DNA of 64,000 bases from Streptomyces sclerotialus. GTDB taxonomy: Bacteria > Actinomycetota > Actinomycetes > Streptomycetales > Streptomycetaceae. The notes below the pieces were generated by a model. That model had not been told where the DNA came from. It made no database searches and worked only from the letters and a program-made list of their open reading frames with translations. A program made the position numbers and the translations under genes. The stretch is from the NCBI RefSeq assembly GCF_040907265.1, contig NZ_JBFOHP010000002.1:2504501-2568500 (forward strand). The letters run 5' to 3'. Below, piece by piece: positions 54,851 through 63,355 of the stretch (the stretch's first letter is position 1; the number at the start of each line of letters is the position of its first letter).

Positions 54851-54886
54851 AGTGAAGGCCGTCACTTATAAGTGACGGCCTTCACT
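54851..54886. terminator. 36-bp perfect palindrome after glnA; rest of gap
   Basis: 18-bp arms with no spacer, 159 bp after the glnA stop, a strong bidirectional hairpin. The 335-bp gap 54693-55027 otherwise shows only a short repeat of GTGCACCGC near 54796-54816. No tRNA gene or att repeat is recognised. Confidence 0.8.
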
Positions 54887-55027
54887 CGTTGCTCGGACCA
54901 CATGCCAGTCACGACGTCTTTCCTCACAGGCTGGCTCTGATCCGCTACCTGACGTGAACTGCGAGAGACATGGCAGCGTCCAGAGAACCATCCCACCTGA
55001 GCCCTGCAGCCCACCCGGCCGCAGAAA

Positions 55028-56248
55028 ATGTATGGGAGTTGCCGGAGGGACCATCTACGCTCATTGGTCGTGGTCGTATACGCTAGCTGGAATCGGACAG
55101 ACGCCTCGCCGAGGCGAGCTGCGGAGCCGGAATCAGAGTTCTATGACAGGATCGCCGGGCCGTACTGGGATCAGGTTCGGGATGTGATCAACGAGTGGTG
55201 CTCGCACCTCCCTGATCAGGATCAGCCCAGCTTGCGCAGTCGGCTTCGCGACCGGAACTCCGACGCGAACGTTTCCTCCGCGCTGTGGGAGTTGTATCTG
55301 CACGAGATGCTGCTTGGGTCCGGTTGCACCGTGGAGATCGAGCCTGGAATAGGTACTCGCGGCACAAACCCCGACTTCCTGGTCACCCGCGAGGGCCAGC
55401 AATTCGTCGTCGAGGCGAAATGGACAGTCCAGCGCCTGGACGGCACGGTATCCAACAAGCAGCTCCCACCCGTCTTGATCGATGCCATCGACGGTGTACC
55501 GAGCCCCAATTTCTTCGTGTCATACAGGATTCACCAGACAGGGTCGGGAACACCGTCGCAGAGGCGGCTGAAAACTGGACTGGAGCGGTGGCTCGCCAGC
55601 CTGGATCCCGATCAGGTAATCGCCGACGAGGCGCCATTGCCCAAGCACACCTGGCAGGAGGCCGGCTGGTCCCTCTCGTTCGAGGCGATCCCTCGTAGCC
55701 CCGATAGGCGAGGAGATCCAACGAGCAGGACAATCGGCTTCTACCCCCCGATGACCTGGTTCAATGACGAGTCGGATCAAGTGCTCGACGCGGTCAAGGA
55801 GAAGGGAGGGAAATACGGCGATCTAGCGCTGCCGTTCATCGTGGCGGTTGGCCGTGCGGGCGCCTTCCCCGAAGACGAAGACGTAGAGAGCGCACTGTAC
55901 GGGACCTCTGTCGAGTACGTGCGCAACAGCACGCCGACCTTCGGCCGGCAGCCCGACGGATACTGGACTGCAACCTACGACCACGCTCACAGGCGGGTCA
56001 GCGGTGTGCTCACCGTCAACAACCCGGCGCCCTGGACCTGGACGAAGCACACCCCCGTCCTTTGGCATAGTTCCGACCCCAGATCGCTCCCGGCCCTTGT
56101 CCTCCCCACCTGGGCAACGGCACAGGTGATCGATGCCCACGTCGAACACCAGCCACCGACTTGCCCCATCTACACCGCCCTCGGCCTGCCCGAGCATTGG
56201 CCGATCGGCGTCCCCTTCCCGCGCCATCGCCGGAGTAACGCGAGCTGA
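55028..56248 (+). CDS. PD-(D/E)XK nuclease-like protein
   Basis: 406 aa if it starts at ATG 55028; TTG 55064 or GTG 55070 are alternatives and the ribosome site is unclear. After a helical N-terminus, ALWELYLHEMLL supplies the upstream Glu and then TNPDFLVTREGQQFVVEAKW gives the PD-(D/E)XK core with Asp116, Glu129 and Lys131. The C-terminal 250 residues are not recognised. The gene is less GC-biased than its left neighbours. It stands alone, with no obvious methylase, helicase or ATPase partner adjacent. It could be a restriction-like or repair nuclease. Confidence 0.7.
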   Translation: MYGSCRRDHLRSLVVVVYASWNRTDASPRRAAEPESEFYDRIAGPYWDQVRDVINEWCSHLPDQDQPSLRSRLRDRNSDANVSSALWELYLHEMLLGSGCTVEIEPGIGTRGTNPDFLVTREGQQFVVEAKWTVQRLDGTVSNKQLPPVLIDAIDGVPSPNFFVSYRIHQTGSGTPSQRRLKTGLERWLASLDPDQVIADEAPLPKHTWQEAGWSLSFEAIPRSPDRRGDPTSRTIGFYPPMTWFNDESDQVLDAVKEKGGKYGDLALPFIVAVGRAGAFPEDEDVESALYGTSVEYVRNSTPTFGRQPDGYWTATYDHAHRRVSGVLTVNNPAPWTWTKHTPVLWHSSDPRSLPALVLPTWATAQVIDAHVEHQPPTCPIYTALGLPEHWPIGVPFPRHRRSNAS

Positions 56249-56401
56249 CTGCAGTCGGCCCTCGTCCATGTCTCTCAGAGGCTGCCCTCGCCGCCAGAGA
56301 TATAGCACGTGCAGGCAATGGGGCTGGGCCAGCAGCTCATGGCTCACAGGCGGCTCCCCGGAGTCACTGCCATTGCCGGGCCCTACGAATGAGGCGAGTG
56401 T

Positions 56402-56905
56402 TTACTGACGCCAACCAGCGAGAGACACCTGGGGTCCATCGTCAAGGTAGCGGTGGAGGGCGCTGGCGGTGGTGTCGACGAACGCTTCGGGAATAGCGTC
56501 GGTGCCGACCCACCGGACCTGGGCGTGCTTGCGCGGTTCGCGATTCTCGGGCTCGCCGGTCCATTCGTGGGAGGCGAAGACAACGGTGAGGAAGCCGTTG
56601 GGGGCTTCGACGCCCCAGGCGCCGTGGATGATGTGGGCGACCTTGAGCGATTCCGGTTTCACCGTCAGGCCCGTTTCCTCGTAGAGCTCGCGGACGGCGG
56701 TTTCAGTGATGGGCTCTCCGGGCTCGCTCTTGCCGACGGGGAGGTCCCACATGCCCTGGGCGAACTTGGCGTTCTCACTGCGTTGGAGGAGAACGACGCG
56801 GTTGGTGGCCTTGTCGTGGACGATGACGGCCGCGACGAGGAGGGTCATGGAGTCGAGGGCGGGCTTGAGTGCCTGGGGGCGGTCGTCGGTGTTCGGCTGA
56901 GCCAC
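56402..56905 (-). CDS. NUDIX hydrolase
   Basis: 167 aa. The NUDIX box is complete: GKSEPGEPITETAVRELYEE followed by TGL, so the metal-binding glutamates are all present and it should hydrolyse a nucleoside-diphosphate-linked compound. GTG 56905 is chosen since GAAGGGA lies about 6 nt upstream; an in-frame ATG at 56938 lacks a site. It is 43 bp downstream of the HTH-TPR regulator, same strand, so the two form an operon. NUDIX genes are a known cargo of actinomycete integrative elements. Substrate unknown. Confidence 0.88.
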   Translation of the reverse strand: MAQPNTDDRPQALKPALDSMTLLVAAVIVHDKATNRVVLLQRSENAKFAQGMWDLPVGKSEPGEPITETAVRELYEETGLTVKPESLKVAHIIHGAWGVEAPNGFLTVVFASHEWTGEPENREPRKHAQVRWVGTDAIPEAFVDTTASALHRYLDDGPQVSLAGWRQ

Positions 56906-56948
56906 GGTGATCCCTTCGTCGGCCGGGTTGATCGGCATAGTAGGTCAG

Positions 56949-58304
56949 TTAGGTCAGGGCTTCGCGGGCCCGGCGGGCGAGGTCGGCGGCTCCGGGCACT
57001 TTGCGGCGCTGGTAGATCGCGAGTGTCGATCTGATGGAGGAAATCGCTTTGCGGGTGCGGTCGGACGTCATGCCGTTCATGAGCGTGAGGGCTTGGGTCC
57101 AGGCAGCGACGGCTTCGTCGGCGCGGGCCTGGGCGGCGAGGCTGTCGCCGAGGTCCGCGTAGGTGAGCGCGTGGACGCGCTTGTACTTGATCGGGTCCCA
57201 GCGGGTGAGGGCGGCTCGGTGCTGGAGTTCGGTGCCGGGGTGGTCAGTGAGATCGGTGAGGGTGCGGGCGGTGTGGCTGGCGACGGTGCCGGCAGCCGGG
57301 CCGCTGACCAGGGAGAAGCTGGGCTGAGGTCTGTCGTCGCGGAGGAGGGCGTCTTCGGCGGCGAGGAGAGCGCGGGCCGCGGGGGCCTTGTCGCCGACGG
57401 CGGCGTAGGCGCGGGCGTGGGTGATGTGGATGAGGGCTTCGGTCTGGCCGTCGACGTGGCCGAGGCCGCGGGCGAGGGCGCCTTCGACGAGGTCGACGCA
57501 GTGGTGTGGCTGTTTGAGACTGAGGGCCTGGTGGGCGAGGGCCCGCATCATCCAGGCGGCGTGGCCGTGGGGGTCGGCTTCGCAGGCGAGCTGGTAGCCG
57601 ACCTGGTAGTAGCGCTGGGCTGCGCCTTCCTGCCCGAGGTCGTGGTGTTTCCAGCCTGCGAGATAGGCGAGTTCGGCGACCGCGCCGAAGGCGGCCCGGC
57701 GTACGTCTTCGGAGGGGAAGCGGGCGCGGAGCATGGGGGCGGCGGTGTCGGCGAGGTAGGCGGTGACGGTGGTCAGGCCGTGGCCGCCACCGAGGCGTTC
57801 GTCGGCGGCGCTGAAGGCGGCGGTGATCTGGCGGACCACGTCGACGTCCTCAGCCCCGACCGCGGTGGTGGCGGTCCTGGCGCGGAGCATGCGGGAGGTG
57901 GCCTCATGGTCGTATCCCAGTGGCATGGCGACGCCGGCCGTGGTGAAGGTGGCGACCGCGAGGAAGTGACGGCGCTCGACATCAGCTCTGCCGAGTTCGG
58001 TTGCCGCAATCACCGGGTCAGCGTCGCCGAGGGCGGACGTTTCGGCGGCGGCCAGACCGATGTCGGCAGGGGTAATGGTGCGTCCGGCACGGCGGGAGAG
58101 CGCCTCGGCGACATATTGCGGGATCCGGCCGGAGGGGCGCCGGATGCCGTTCACCCAGTGGGAGACGCCCGACTTATTGGTGTTGACGATCTCGCCGTTC
58201 TCAGCGGCGATGCGGCGGACGTCCTTGGCCAGCGCCTCGTATGTGCAGCCGATGGCCTCGATGGTCTCGCGCAGGCGTGCGTTGGGTTCTCTGGGCGCTG
58301 CCAC
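56949..58304 (-). CDS. XRE-type HTH-TPR regulator
   Basis: 451 aa. The N-terminus is a helix-turn-helix (GCTYEALAKDVRRIAAENGE, then NTNKSGVSHWVNGIRRPSGR); the rest is TPR-like helical repeats, with LAYLAGWKHHDLGQEGAAQR, similar to the regulator at 47051-48571. GTG 58304 has GGGGAGG just upstream, a short spacing. It is transcribed with the NUDIX gene and away from the 249-aa gene, so it is the natural candidate to control the facing operon. Confidence 0.85.
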   Translation of the reverse strand: MAAPREPNARLRETIEAIGCTYEALAKDVRRIAAENGEIVNTNKSGVSHWVNGIRRPSGRIPQYVAEALSRRAGRTITPADIGLAAAETSALGDADPVIAATELGRADVERRHFLAVATFTTAGVAMPLGYDHEATSRMLRARTATTAVGAEDVDVVRQITAAFSAADERLGGGHGLTTVTAYLADTAAPMLRARFPSEDVRRAAFGAVAELAYLAGWKHHDLGQEGAAQRYYQVGYQLACEADPHGHAAWMMRALAHQALSLKQPHHCVDLVEGALARGLGHVDGQTEALIHITHARAYAAVGDKAPAARALLAAEDALLRDDRPQPSFSLVSGPAAGTVASHTARTLTDLTDHPGTELQHRAALTRWDPIKYKRVHALTYADLGDSLAAQARADEAVAAWTQALTLMNGMTSDRTRKAISSIRSTLAIYQRRKVPGAADLARRAREALT

Positions 58305-58523
58305 GGCCTCCCCGATCCAGAGCTGTAAACCGTGTATACCCCTCGGCCCCCTCACCACCGTACCCACTGTGTGTGGCGGGCGGTTCACTTATTCGCAGCC
58401 GCCCGGAACGGCAAGACCGTGTTCCAGGCTCCCCCTTGGCCGGGCGGCTCCCGCAGTTCCGTACACCGCCATGGGCCCGGGCATTCCTATGCCCCGGCCC
58501 GTCTGATGAGAGACGGAGACACG
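58305..58523. promoter_or_regulatory. Divergent control region of XRE-NUDIX and four-gene operon
   Basis: 219 bp. TGTAAACCGTGTATACC (58324-58340) holds a -10-like TATACC on the plus strand and TATACA on the minus strand (58338-58333), 29 nt before the regulator GTG. This near-palindromic AT-rich site is the best operator candidate for both directions. Confidence 0.4.
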
Positions 58524-59273
58524 GTGACCACCATCAACACCGCGGCCTTCACGGTCGAGCTGCCCGAGGCGTTCGATCCGCGCTGGAGCCGCCTGTCCGG
58601 CATCCAGGTCGAGGGCCGGCGCATCACCATCGACCCGGCCGAGTACTTCTTCCGATTCGAGTCCGCGAGCTGGCTCGTCGCCGACTGGGAGCTGGTCAAG
58701 ACCCGGCTGCTGCCCGTCGAGGAGACCGCGGAGAGCGCGGTCGAGCAGCTGGCGCTGGAGTTCATCAAGGAGCACGCCGAGTCCACCTCGGACCCGGCCC
58801 GTGTGCTGGCCACCGCGTACGAGGTGTACGCCTACCTCTTTCGCGAGGAGCACCTGGCGGGCCTGGGCCTGCCGCAGATCACCGCGGCGCATCTGCGGAT
58901 GCTGCGCGAGGCCGCAACACTGATGGCGCTGAACAAGGTGGAGCTGGACGGGCGCATCTCCAATGTCGGCCCGTGCTGGTTCTTCCCGGCCGCCACTTCC
59001 GTCGTCTTCGACCTCGACGAGGCGATGGGCGGCCTGCTCGACGAGGTCTACCACGGAGGCTGGTTCAACGAGCACCGCCGGATCGAGTCCATCAAGGCGC
59101 ATGCCGCGCTCGGCGGGCGGCTGGTGCACGGCTGCCAGTCCGTGCCTGACCAGTCCGGTGGCGTCGTCGCGCCCTACGGTGCCTCGATGGCCACCTTCCG
59201 CGAGGACTTGGCCGCCTTCAAGGCCGGGTGGATCGAACGGGTCTACGCCCACCGCGTGACCTCGGCCGCGTAA
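58524..59273 (+). CDS. Unrecognised protein, 249 aa, first gene of the cassette
   Basis: Not recognised. Largely helical and soluble with no membrane segment. Notable blocks: an aromatic stretch YFFRFESASWLVADWELVKT (41-60), HLAGLGLPQITAAHLRM (110-126), GPCWFFPAATSVVFDLDEAM (149-168), and YHGGWFNEHRRIESIKAH (176-193). Cys151 and Cys204 are the only cysteines; His and Glu are plentiful but no known metal motif is seen. GTG 58524 has GGAG 5 nt upstream; an ATG 18 bp earlier lacks a site. First gene of the plus-strand unit facing the XRE regulator. Confidence 0.75.
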   Translation: MTTINTAAFTVELPEAFDPRWSRLSGIQVEGRRITIDPAEYFFRFESASWLVADWELVKTRLLPVEETAESAVEQLALEFIKEHAESTSDPARVLATAYEVYAYLFREEHLAGLGLPQITAAHLRMLREAATLMALNKVELDGRISNVGPCWFFPAATSVVFDLDEAMGGLLDEVYHGGWFNEHRRIESIKAHAALGGRLVHGCQSVPDQSGGVVAPYGASMATFREDLAAFKAGWIERVYAHRVTSAA

Positions 59274-59368
59274 CCGCTCTCGCGGCACCTGTACGGCTCC
59301 GGGGCGGGCCGGCCGCATTCGCCCGCCCCGGACGCCACCAGCTCACCTCACCGACCGGAGCACCGCCC

Positions 59369-60280
59369 ATGGACGAGACCTTGATCGCCGAACTGCTCAC
59401 CGACCTGTGCACCGTCACCACCCAGCCCACACCGGAGCGGGAGAAAGTACGGGTGTGGTCGATGTCCGGCGTCGAACGGCTGACCTTTCCCGACAGCAGT
59501 ACGGCCATCTTCAAGTACGCCCAGCGACCGTTCGACCGCGAGGACCAGGCCCTTCGCCTGGCCCACACCTGCGGTGTACCCGTGCCGCAGGTCCACGCCT
59601 CGGCCGTACGTGAAGGCTGGCTCGGCATGCTGCTGGAAGACCTCGGCGAGCCGGTCCGTGAGGCCGACAGCCTCGACGGCGCCGTTGCCGCGGTCGCCCT
59701 GCACGGAGCAGAGCCGGCCCACGCGCTGACGACGCTGGATGAGAAGGGGCTTCGAGAACTACCTCTTCGCGCCCTGGAGCATCTCGGGTGCCTTCGCGAG
59801 GCCGGGCGCTGGCAGGACACTGACGACATCGAAACCGGCTTGGGGCAGATCGCCAAGGCCGCCGACACGCGGGCAGAGGGCGCCGCCATCGCCCCCTTCG
59901 GCTGGGTGCACTCCGAGTTCCATCCCACCAGCCTCCACCTCGGCCACCACGGCTGGCGGCTGCTGGACTTCGCCCGCGCCTTCACCGGCCCTGGCCTGCT
60001 CGACCTCGCCAGCTGGCACGGCACCATCGGCAGCCCCGACCCCGCACGCCTGCGCGCCTTGCTGGAAACGTACACGGCCCAGGGCGGAACTCCCGACGCC
60101 CTGGCCCGACGCGGTGGGCTGTCGGCGGAGGCATGGGCGCTGGGATGGCACCGGATGTGGGCCATCGAATGGTTCATGGAGCAGTCCATCCGCTGGATCA
60201 ACGACCCGGCCACCGACCCCGCTTACATCAAGGTTGTCCGCCGCCACCTCACCGACACCCTCCAGCTCCTGGCGGTCTAG
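59369..60280 (+). CDS. APH-like phosphotransferase with altered catalytic loop
   Basis: 303-aa kinase fold of the aminoglycoside phosphotransferase/choline kinase type. ATP-binding Lys49 (AIFKYAQRP) and metal-binding Asp200 (LLDFARAFTGPG) are in place, but the catalytic loop reads HSEFHPTS (181-188) in place of HGDxHPxN: the Asp is Glu and the Asn is Ser. It may have reduced or altered chemistry. GGAG lies about 7 nt before ATG 59369. The next gene follows its stop without a gap. Confidence 0.8.
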   Translation: MDETLIAELLTDLCTVTTQPTPEREKVRVWSMSGVERLTFPDSSTAIFKYAQRPFDREDQALRLAHTCGVPVPQVHASAVREGWLGMLLEDLGEPVREADSLDGAVAAVALHGAEPAHALTTLDEKGLRELPLRALEHLGCLREAGRWQDTDDIETGLGQIAKAADTRAEGAAIAPFGWVHSEFHPTSLHLGHHGWRLLDFARAFTGPGLLDLASWHGTIGSPDPARLRALLETYTAQGGTPDALARRGGLSAEAWALGWHRMWAIEWFMEQSIRWINDPATDPAYIKVVRRHLTDTLQLLAV

Positions 60281-60973
60281 ATGCTGGCCCAAGCCTCCCC
60301 CTGGCACGCCCACGCCCCCCAGCGCACCCAGCACAAACCCGCCCAGCCCCTGCCCATCCCCCGCCGCATGGAATGGACCACCCGACCGGGGCTCGGCCCC
60401 GGCTCGGAAATCCTCGGCACGGACCTGCGGCGCATGCGGATCCTAGAACTGGGCTGCGGCCCCGGCCACAACGTCGCCTACCTCGCCGCCCGCCGAGCGG
60501 CCATAGCTACCGGTGTGGACCTCGTCGGCCTCCAGGTCCGTCGTGCCCGATCCCATTACGGGCGCCTGGCCGGCGTCACCTTCACCGCCGGCCACGCGCT
60601 CCACTATCTGCAAGCCACCGACGAGCCGTACGACGCGATCTACTCGGTCTTCGGTGCCGTCGGACTCGTCGACCCCAAGCTCCTGCTGCCCGCCATCGCA
60701 GACCGTCTACGCCCAGGCCGCATCCTGGCCTTCTCCGTACCGCACCCCGCCCGGGGAGGGCGACGCCCCTCCCTCGATGACCGGCCGCTCCGGGACTACG
60801 TCGCGGTACCTGATGGCTCCCGCCTGCCGATCGCCCGCTGGGAGTTCGACACCGACCGCTGGGCCGTCCACCTGGACCGCGCTGGTCTGCGGCTCACCGC
60901 GGCTCAGGAGTTCTACGGCTCCCGCAGCGGCTCCTGCCCAACCACGCTCCTCATCACCGCACGCAAGGACTGA
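60281..60973 (+). CDS. Class I SAM-dependent methyltransferase
   Basis: 230 aa. The SAM motif is ILELGCGPGHN (54-64), followed by GVDLVGLQVRRARSHYG and an acidic/aromatic region DAIYSVFGAVGLVDPKLLLP. A Pro/His/Gln-rich N-terminal 30 residues precede MEWTTRPGLGPGSEILG, where relatives start, so ATG 60368 is possible. The gene begins right at the TAG stop of the kinase gene, so the two are translationally coupled. Substrate unknown. Confidence 0.85.
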   Translation: MLAQASPWHAHAPQRTQHKPAQPLPIPRRMEWTTRPGLGPGSEILGTDLRRMRILELGCGPGHNVAYLAARRAAIATGVDLVGLQVRRARSHYGRLAGVTFTAGHALHYLQATDEPYDAIYSVFGAVGLVDPKLLLPAIADRLRPGRILAFSVPHPARGGRRPSLDDRPLRDYVAVPDGSRLPIARWEFDTDRWAVHLDRAGLRLTAAQEFYGSRSGSCPTTLLITARKD

Positions 60974-61007
60974 CCCACACGCCTCACCCACCTACCCGGA
61001 GGTACCG

Positions 61008-61586
61008 ATGCGCCTGCCCTACTTACTCATGGACATCGACGGCGTCCTGGTCCCCTTCCCCTCCTCGGAGGGGACCACCCCGGCAACCCACGACCGCCAC
61101 GACGTCCTCCCGACCGGCCGGAACCCTGACCAGCCCGTCACGGTCTGGCTCAACCCAGCCCACGGCCCCATGCTTCTGGACCTCATCCGTACTGGAATCT
61201 TCGCGCCGGTCTGGTGCACGAGCTGGCGCCAGGACGCCGCCACCATGATCGGGCCCTTGCTCGGCCTCCCGCCCCTCCCGTACGTCGACCTTCCCCGCCC
61301 ACAGATCACGACCAGCCACCCCAACGGCTACCTGTGGAAACGCGACTACGTAGACGGCTGGCTCGGCGACGCACCGGTCGCCTGGATCGACGACGACTTC
61401 ACCGGCCTCGACCACACCTGGGCCGCAGAACGCACCGCTGGCGGCCTGACGACCCTCCTGGTGCAGCCTGACCCTCATGTCGGGCTGCTCCTCGAACACG
61501 TCACCCAGGTCACGACGTGGGCGGCGCAGCTGCGAAGCGCACGGACCGGCGCGGCGGACGCGCCGCACGGCGCCGAAGCCGCGTGA
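61008..61586 (+). CDS. HAD-like phosphatase, RNA-repair (SAK) type
   Basis: 192-aa HAD-fold protein: MDIDGVLVPF gives the nucleophile Asp9 and Asp11, VWCTSWRQDAATM the second motif, a Lys in YLWKRDY, and WIDDDF the metal-binding acidic motif. The layout (lone short HAD, WLNPAHGPMLLDL, CTSW, LGLPPLP) resembles the HAD domain described in Swiss-Army-Knife RNA repair proteins. Leu6 is encoded by TTA (61023-61025), the codon read by the bldA tRNA in Streptomyces, so its translation may be delayed in growth. GGAGG lies 5 nt before ATG. Confidence 0.75.
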   Translation: MRLPYLLMDIDGVLVPFPSSEGTTPATHDRHDVLPTGRNPDQPVTVWLNPAHGPMLLDLIRTGIFAPVWCTSWRQDAATMIGPLLGLPPLPYVDLPRPQITTSHPNGYLWKRDYVDGWLGDAPVAWIDDDFTGLDHTWAAERTAGGLTTLLVQPDPHVGLLLEHVTQVTTWAAQLRSARTGAADAPHGAEAA

Positions 61587-61606
61587 CAGAAATTCGCCAG
61601 GAAGCG

Positions 61607-61643
61607 CTGATGCCCTCCCCGCTCGTAGCGGCGAGGGCATCAG
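61607..61643. terminator. Bidirectional terminator, HAD / relaxase
   Basis: 11-bp perfect outer stem (61607-61617 with 61633-61643) extended by a 5-bp inner stem across one mismatch, between the convergent HAD and relaxase genes. Confidence 0.8.
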
Positions 61644-61675
61644 GTCGGACTCAGCGATACCGATTGAAGGTACCG

Positions 61676-63355
61676 CTATCGATGGCGACCACGTTCATCG
61701 GGCCTTGTGTTTACCGCTGTGGCCGGAGGTCGCAGTGCGATCGGCATGGGCGAAGTGCCGCGGAAGGCACTTCGTTTCTGTGCTGCCTGTGCGCGCTTGT
61801 TGGGTTGGACGGTGATGCGCCAGTTGAGGACTTCGGCGGGGCGTTCAGCCGTGTCGAGTTCCCGGCGGGCGGCCACCTCGGCGAGGAGGCGGTGGGCGTT
61901 GTGGCCGGCGCTTTCGGTCATGGCAAGGGTGGTGGCCAGGGCGGGCCAGGCGGGGTCGGTAATGATGCGGTCAGAGTGGTCGGGGAGGGTCTGACGCACG
62001 GTGGCCTCAAAGCGCTGGGTGGTCTGGGGGCGCGGGACACGTTGGGCGAGGTCTGCCAGGGCGGGCTCGGCGGCTTGGCGGTAACCCTCCTGCAAGTGGC
62101 GGAACGCTTCTTCGGCGGCAGCGGCCTGCTGCTCGTGGCCGCGCTGCTCGTGCCACTGGGCGGCGGCACGGGCCAGGTGCAGGGCAGTGAATACGAGAGC
62201 GATGGCGACTCCGCCCGGAACGTCGGGAGCATAGACGAGTTCCTTGGCGGCTTGGCGAAGCTCAGTAGCGGCCTGGTGGTCGGCTCGGATTGCCGAGCGG
62301 CGGGCCCGGTTGAACGCCTGTGCCGCCACTTGCAGTTCGGCTCGGTGCGTGCCGGGCGGTGTGACGCGGGCCAGGTTGTGCAGGGTGTCGGCGAAGGCGT
62401 CCAGGTGGCCCTGGGCGGTAGCGGCGTCACCCGTTTCGAGCACGGTGCGGGCTGCGCGGACGGCTGATTCGGTGCGACGCCACGGGTCGGCCGGGTCCGC
62501 CGCCGGTTGCGGAGGGTCAGCAATCTTCTGGCTGGGGAGGCGTTCAGCCAGGCGCTTGTAGGACAGGTCGGGGGCGAGTTTGGAGCCGCCGAAGAAGACG
62601 GTGTCGCCGGGGGCAGCCAGACTGTAGCCGTCTATCTCGCCGTTCTTGGCGCTGATGCGCGGCCTGACCTGGATGCCGAGCGAGGTAAGGACGGTGAAGT
62701 AGTCGTCGGTGCTCTGGACAGCGGCGGCAACCGCGTACGCGCGTTCCCGCAGCCACTCCCGCGCGGTCACCTCCTGGCCTTGCCGCTCGGCCTTGGCTCG
62801 CTCCGCCCCGGTGGGCGTCTTGGGGGCGGTCAGGTCGCCGGACTTGAGGCGGCGTAGGCCATACTCGGTCTCGATCTTCCGGCACTCCTTCTGGGCCCGC
62901 CAACCGTCCCGATTCGTACGCGGGCGGCGGCCGTCGGCGCGGACGGTAGTGGCCAGGATGTGAATGTGGTCATCCGCGTGCCGCACGGCGATCCACCGGC
63001 ATGCCTTGGCGTCTCCCTCGGGGGCGATGCCGGTGGTGGCGACGACGCGGCGGGCAACCTCGGCCCACTCGGCGTCGGTCAGGTAGCGGTCACCGGGCGC
63101 GGTGCGTACCGGGCAGTGCCACACGTGCTTGGGTGGCTTGGCACCGAGTTCGCGTGGGCGCAGGTCGACGTGGTGGTCGAGGCGCTTGGCGAGCAGGCTG
63201 AAGGTGGCACGCGGGTCACGGCCGGGGTCGGGGGCGCCGGCCATGTCCCAGGCGGCCACGATGTGCGGGTCGGTGTGTTCCTCGCACCGCCCCTTGCCGA
63301 ACAGGTACTTGATCAGGCCGCGGGTGTCGGAGCCGGTGGAGACATCAGGCACCAT
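61676..63355 (-). CDS. Relaxase/mobilization nuclease
   Basis: 559 aa from ATG 63355 (GTG 63364 is an alternative). The metal-binding HADDHIHIL (His126, His130, His132) is the three-histidine relaxase motif; GLIKYLFGKG near the N-terminus offers a candidate catalytic Tyr. The C-terminal half is a long helical region rich in Ala, Arg and Gln. It nicks oriT and pilots a DNA strand in conjugation or mobilisation. It overlaps the mobC stop by 11 bp, so the pair is coupled. Typical of actinobacterial mobilisable elements. Confidence 0.9.
   Translation of the reverse strand: MVPDVSTGSDTRGLIKYLFGKGRCEEHTDPHIVAAWDMAGAPDPGRDPRATFSLLAKRLDHHVDLRPRELGAKPPKHVWHCPVRTAPGDRYLTDAEWAEVARRVVATTGIAPEGDAKACRWIAVRHADDHIHILATTVRADGRRPRTNRDGWRAQKECRKIETEYGLRRLKSGDLTAPKTPTGAERAKAERQGQEVTAREWLRERAYAVAAAVQSTDDYFTVLTSLGIQVRPRISAKNGEIDGYSLAAPGDTVFFGGSKLAPDLSYKRLAERLPSQKIADPPQPAADPADPWRRTESAVRAARTVLETGDAATAQGHLDAFADTLHNLARVTPPGTHRAELQVAAQAFNRARRSAIRADHQAATELRQAAKELVYAPDVPGGVAIALVFTALHLARAAAQWHEQRGHEQQAAAAEEAFRHLQEGYRQAAEPALADLAQRVPRPQTTQRFEATVRQTLPDHSDRIITDPAWPALATTLAMTESAGHNAHRLLAEVAARRELDTAERPAEVLNWRITVQPNKRAQAAQKRSAFRGTSPMPIALRPPATAVNTRPDERGRHR

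Noticed and set aside
54693..55027. tRNA gene or att site as island boundary
   Set aside because: No cloverleaf, T-arm consensus or direct repeat could be found; the palindrome at 54851-54886 fits a terminator.
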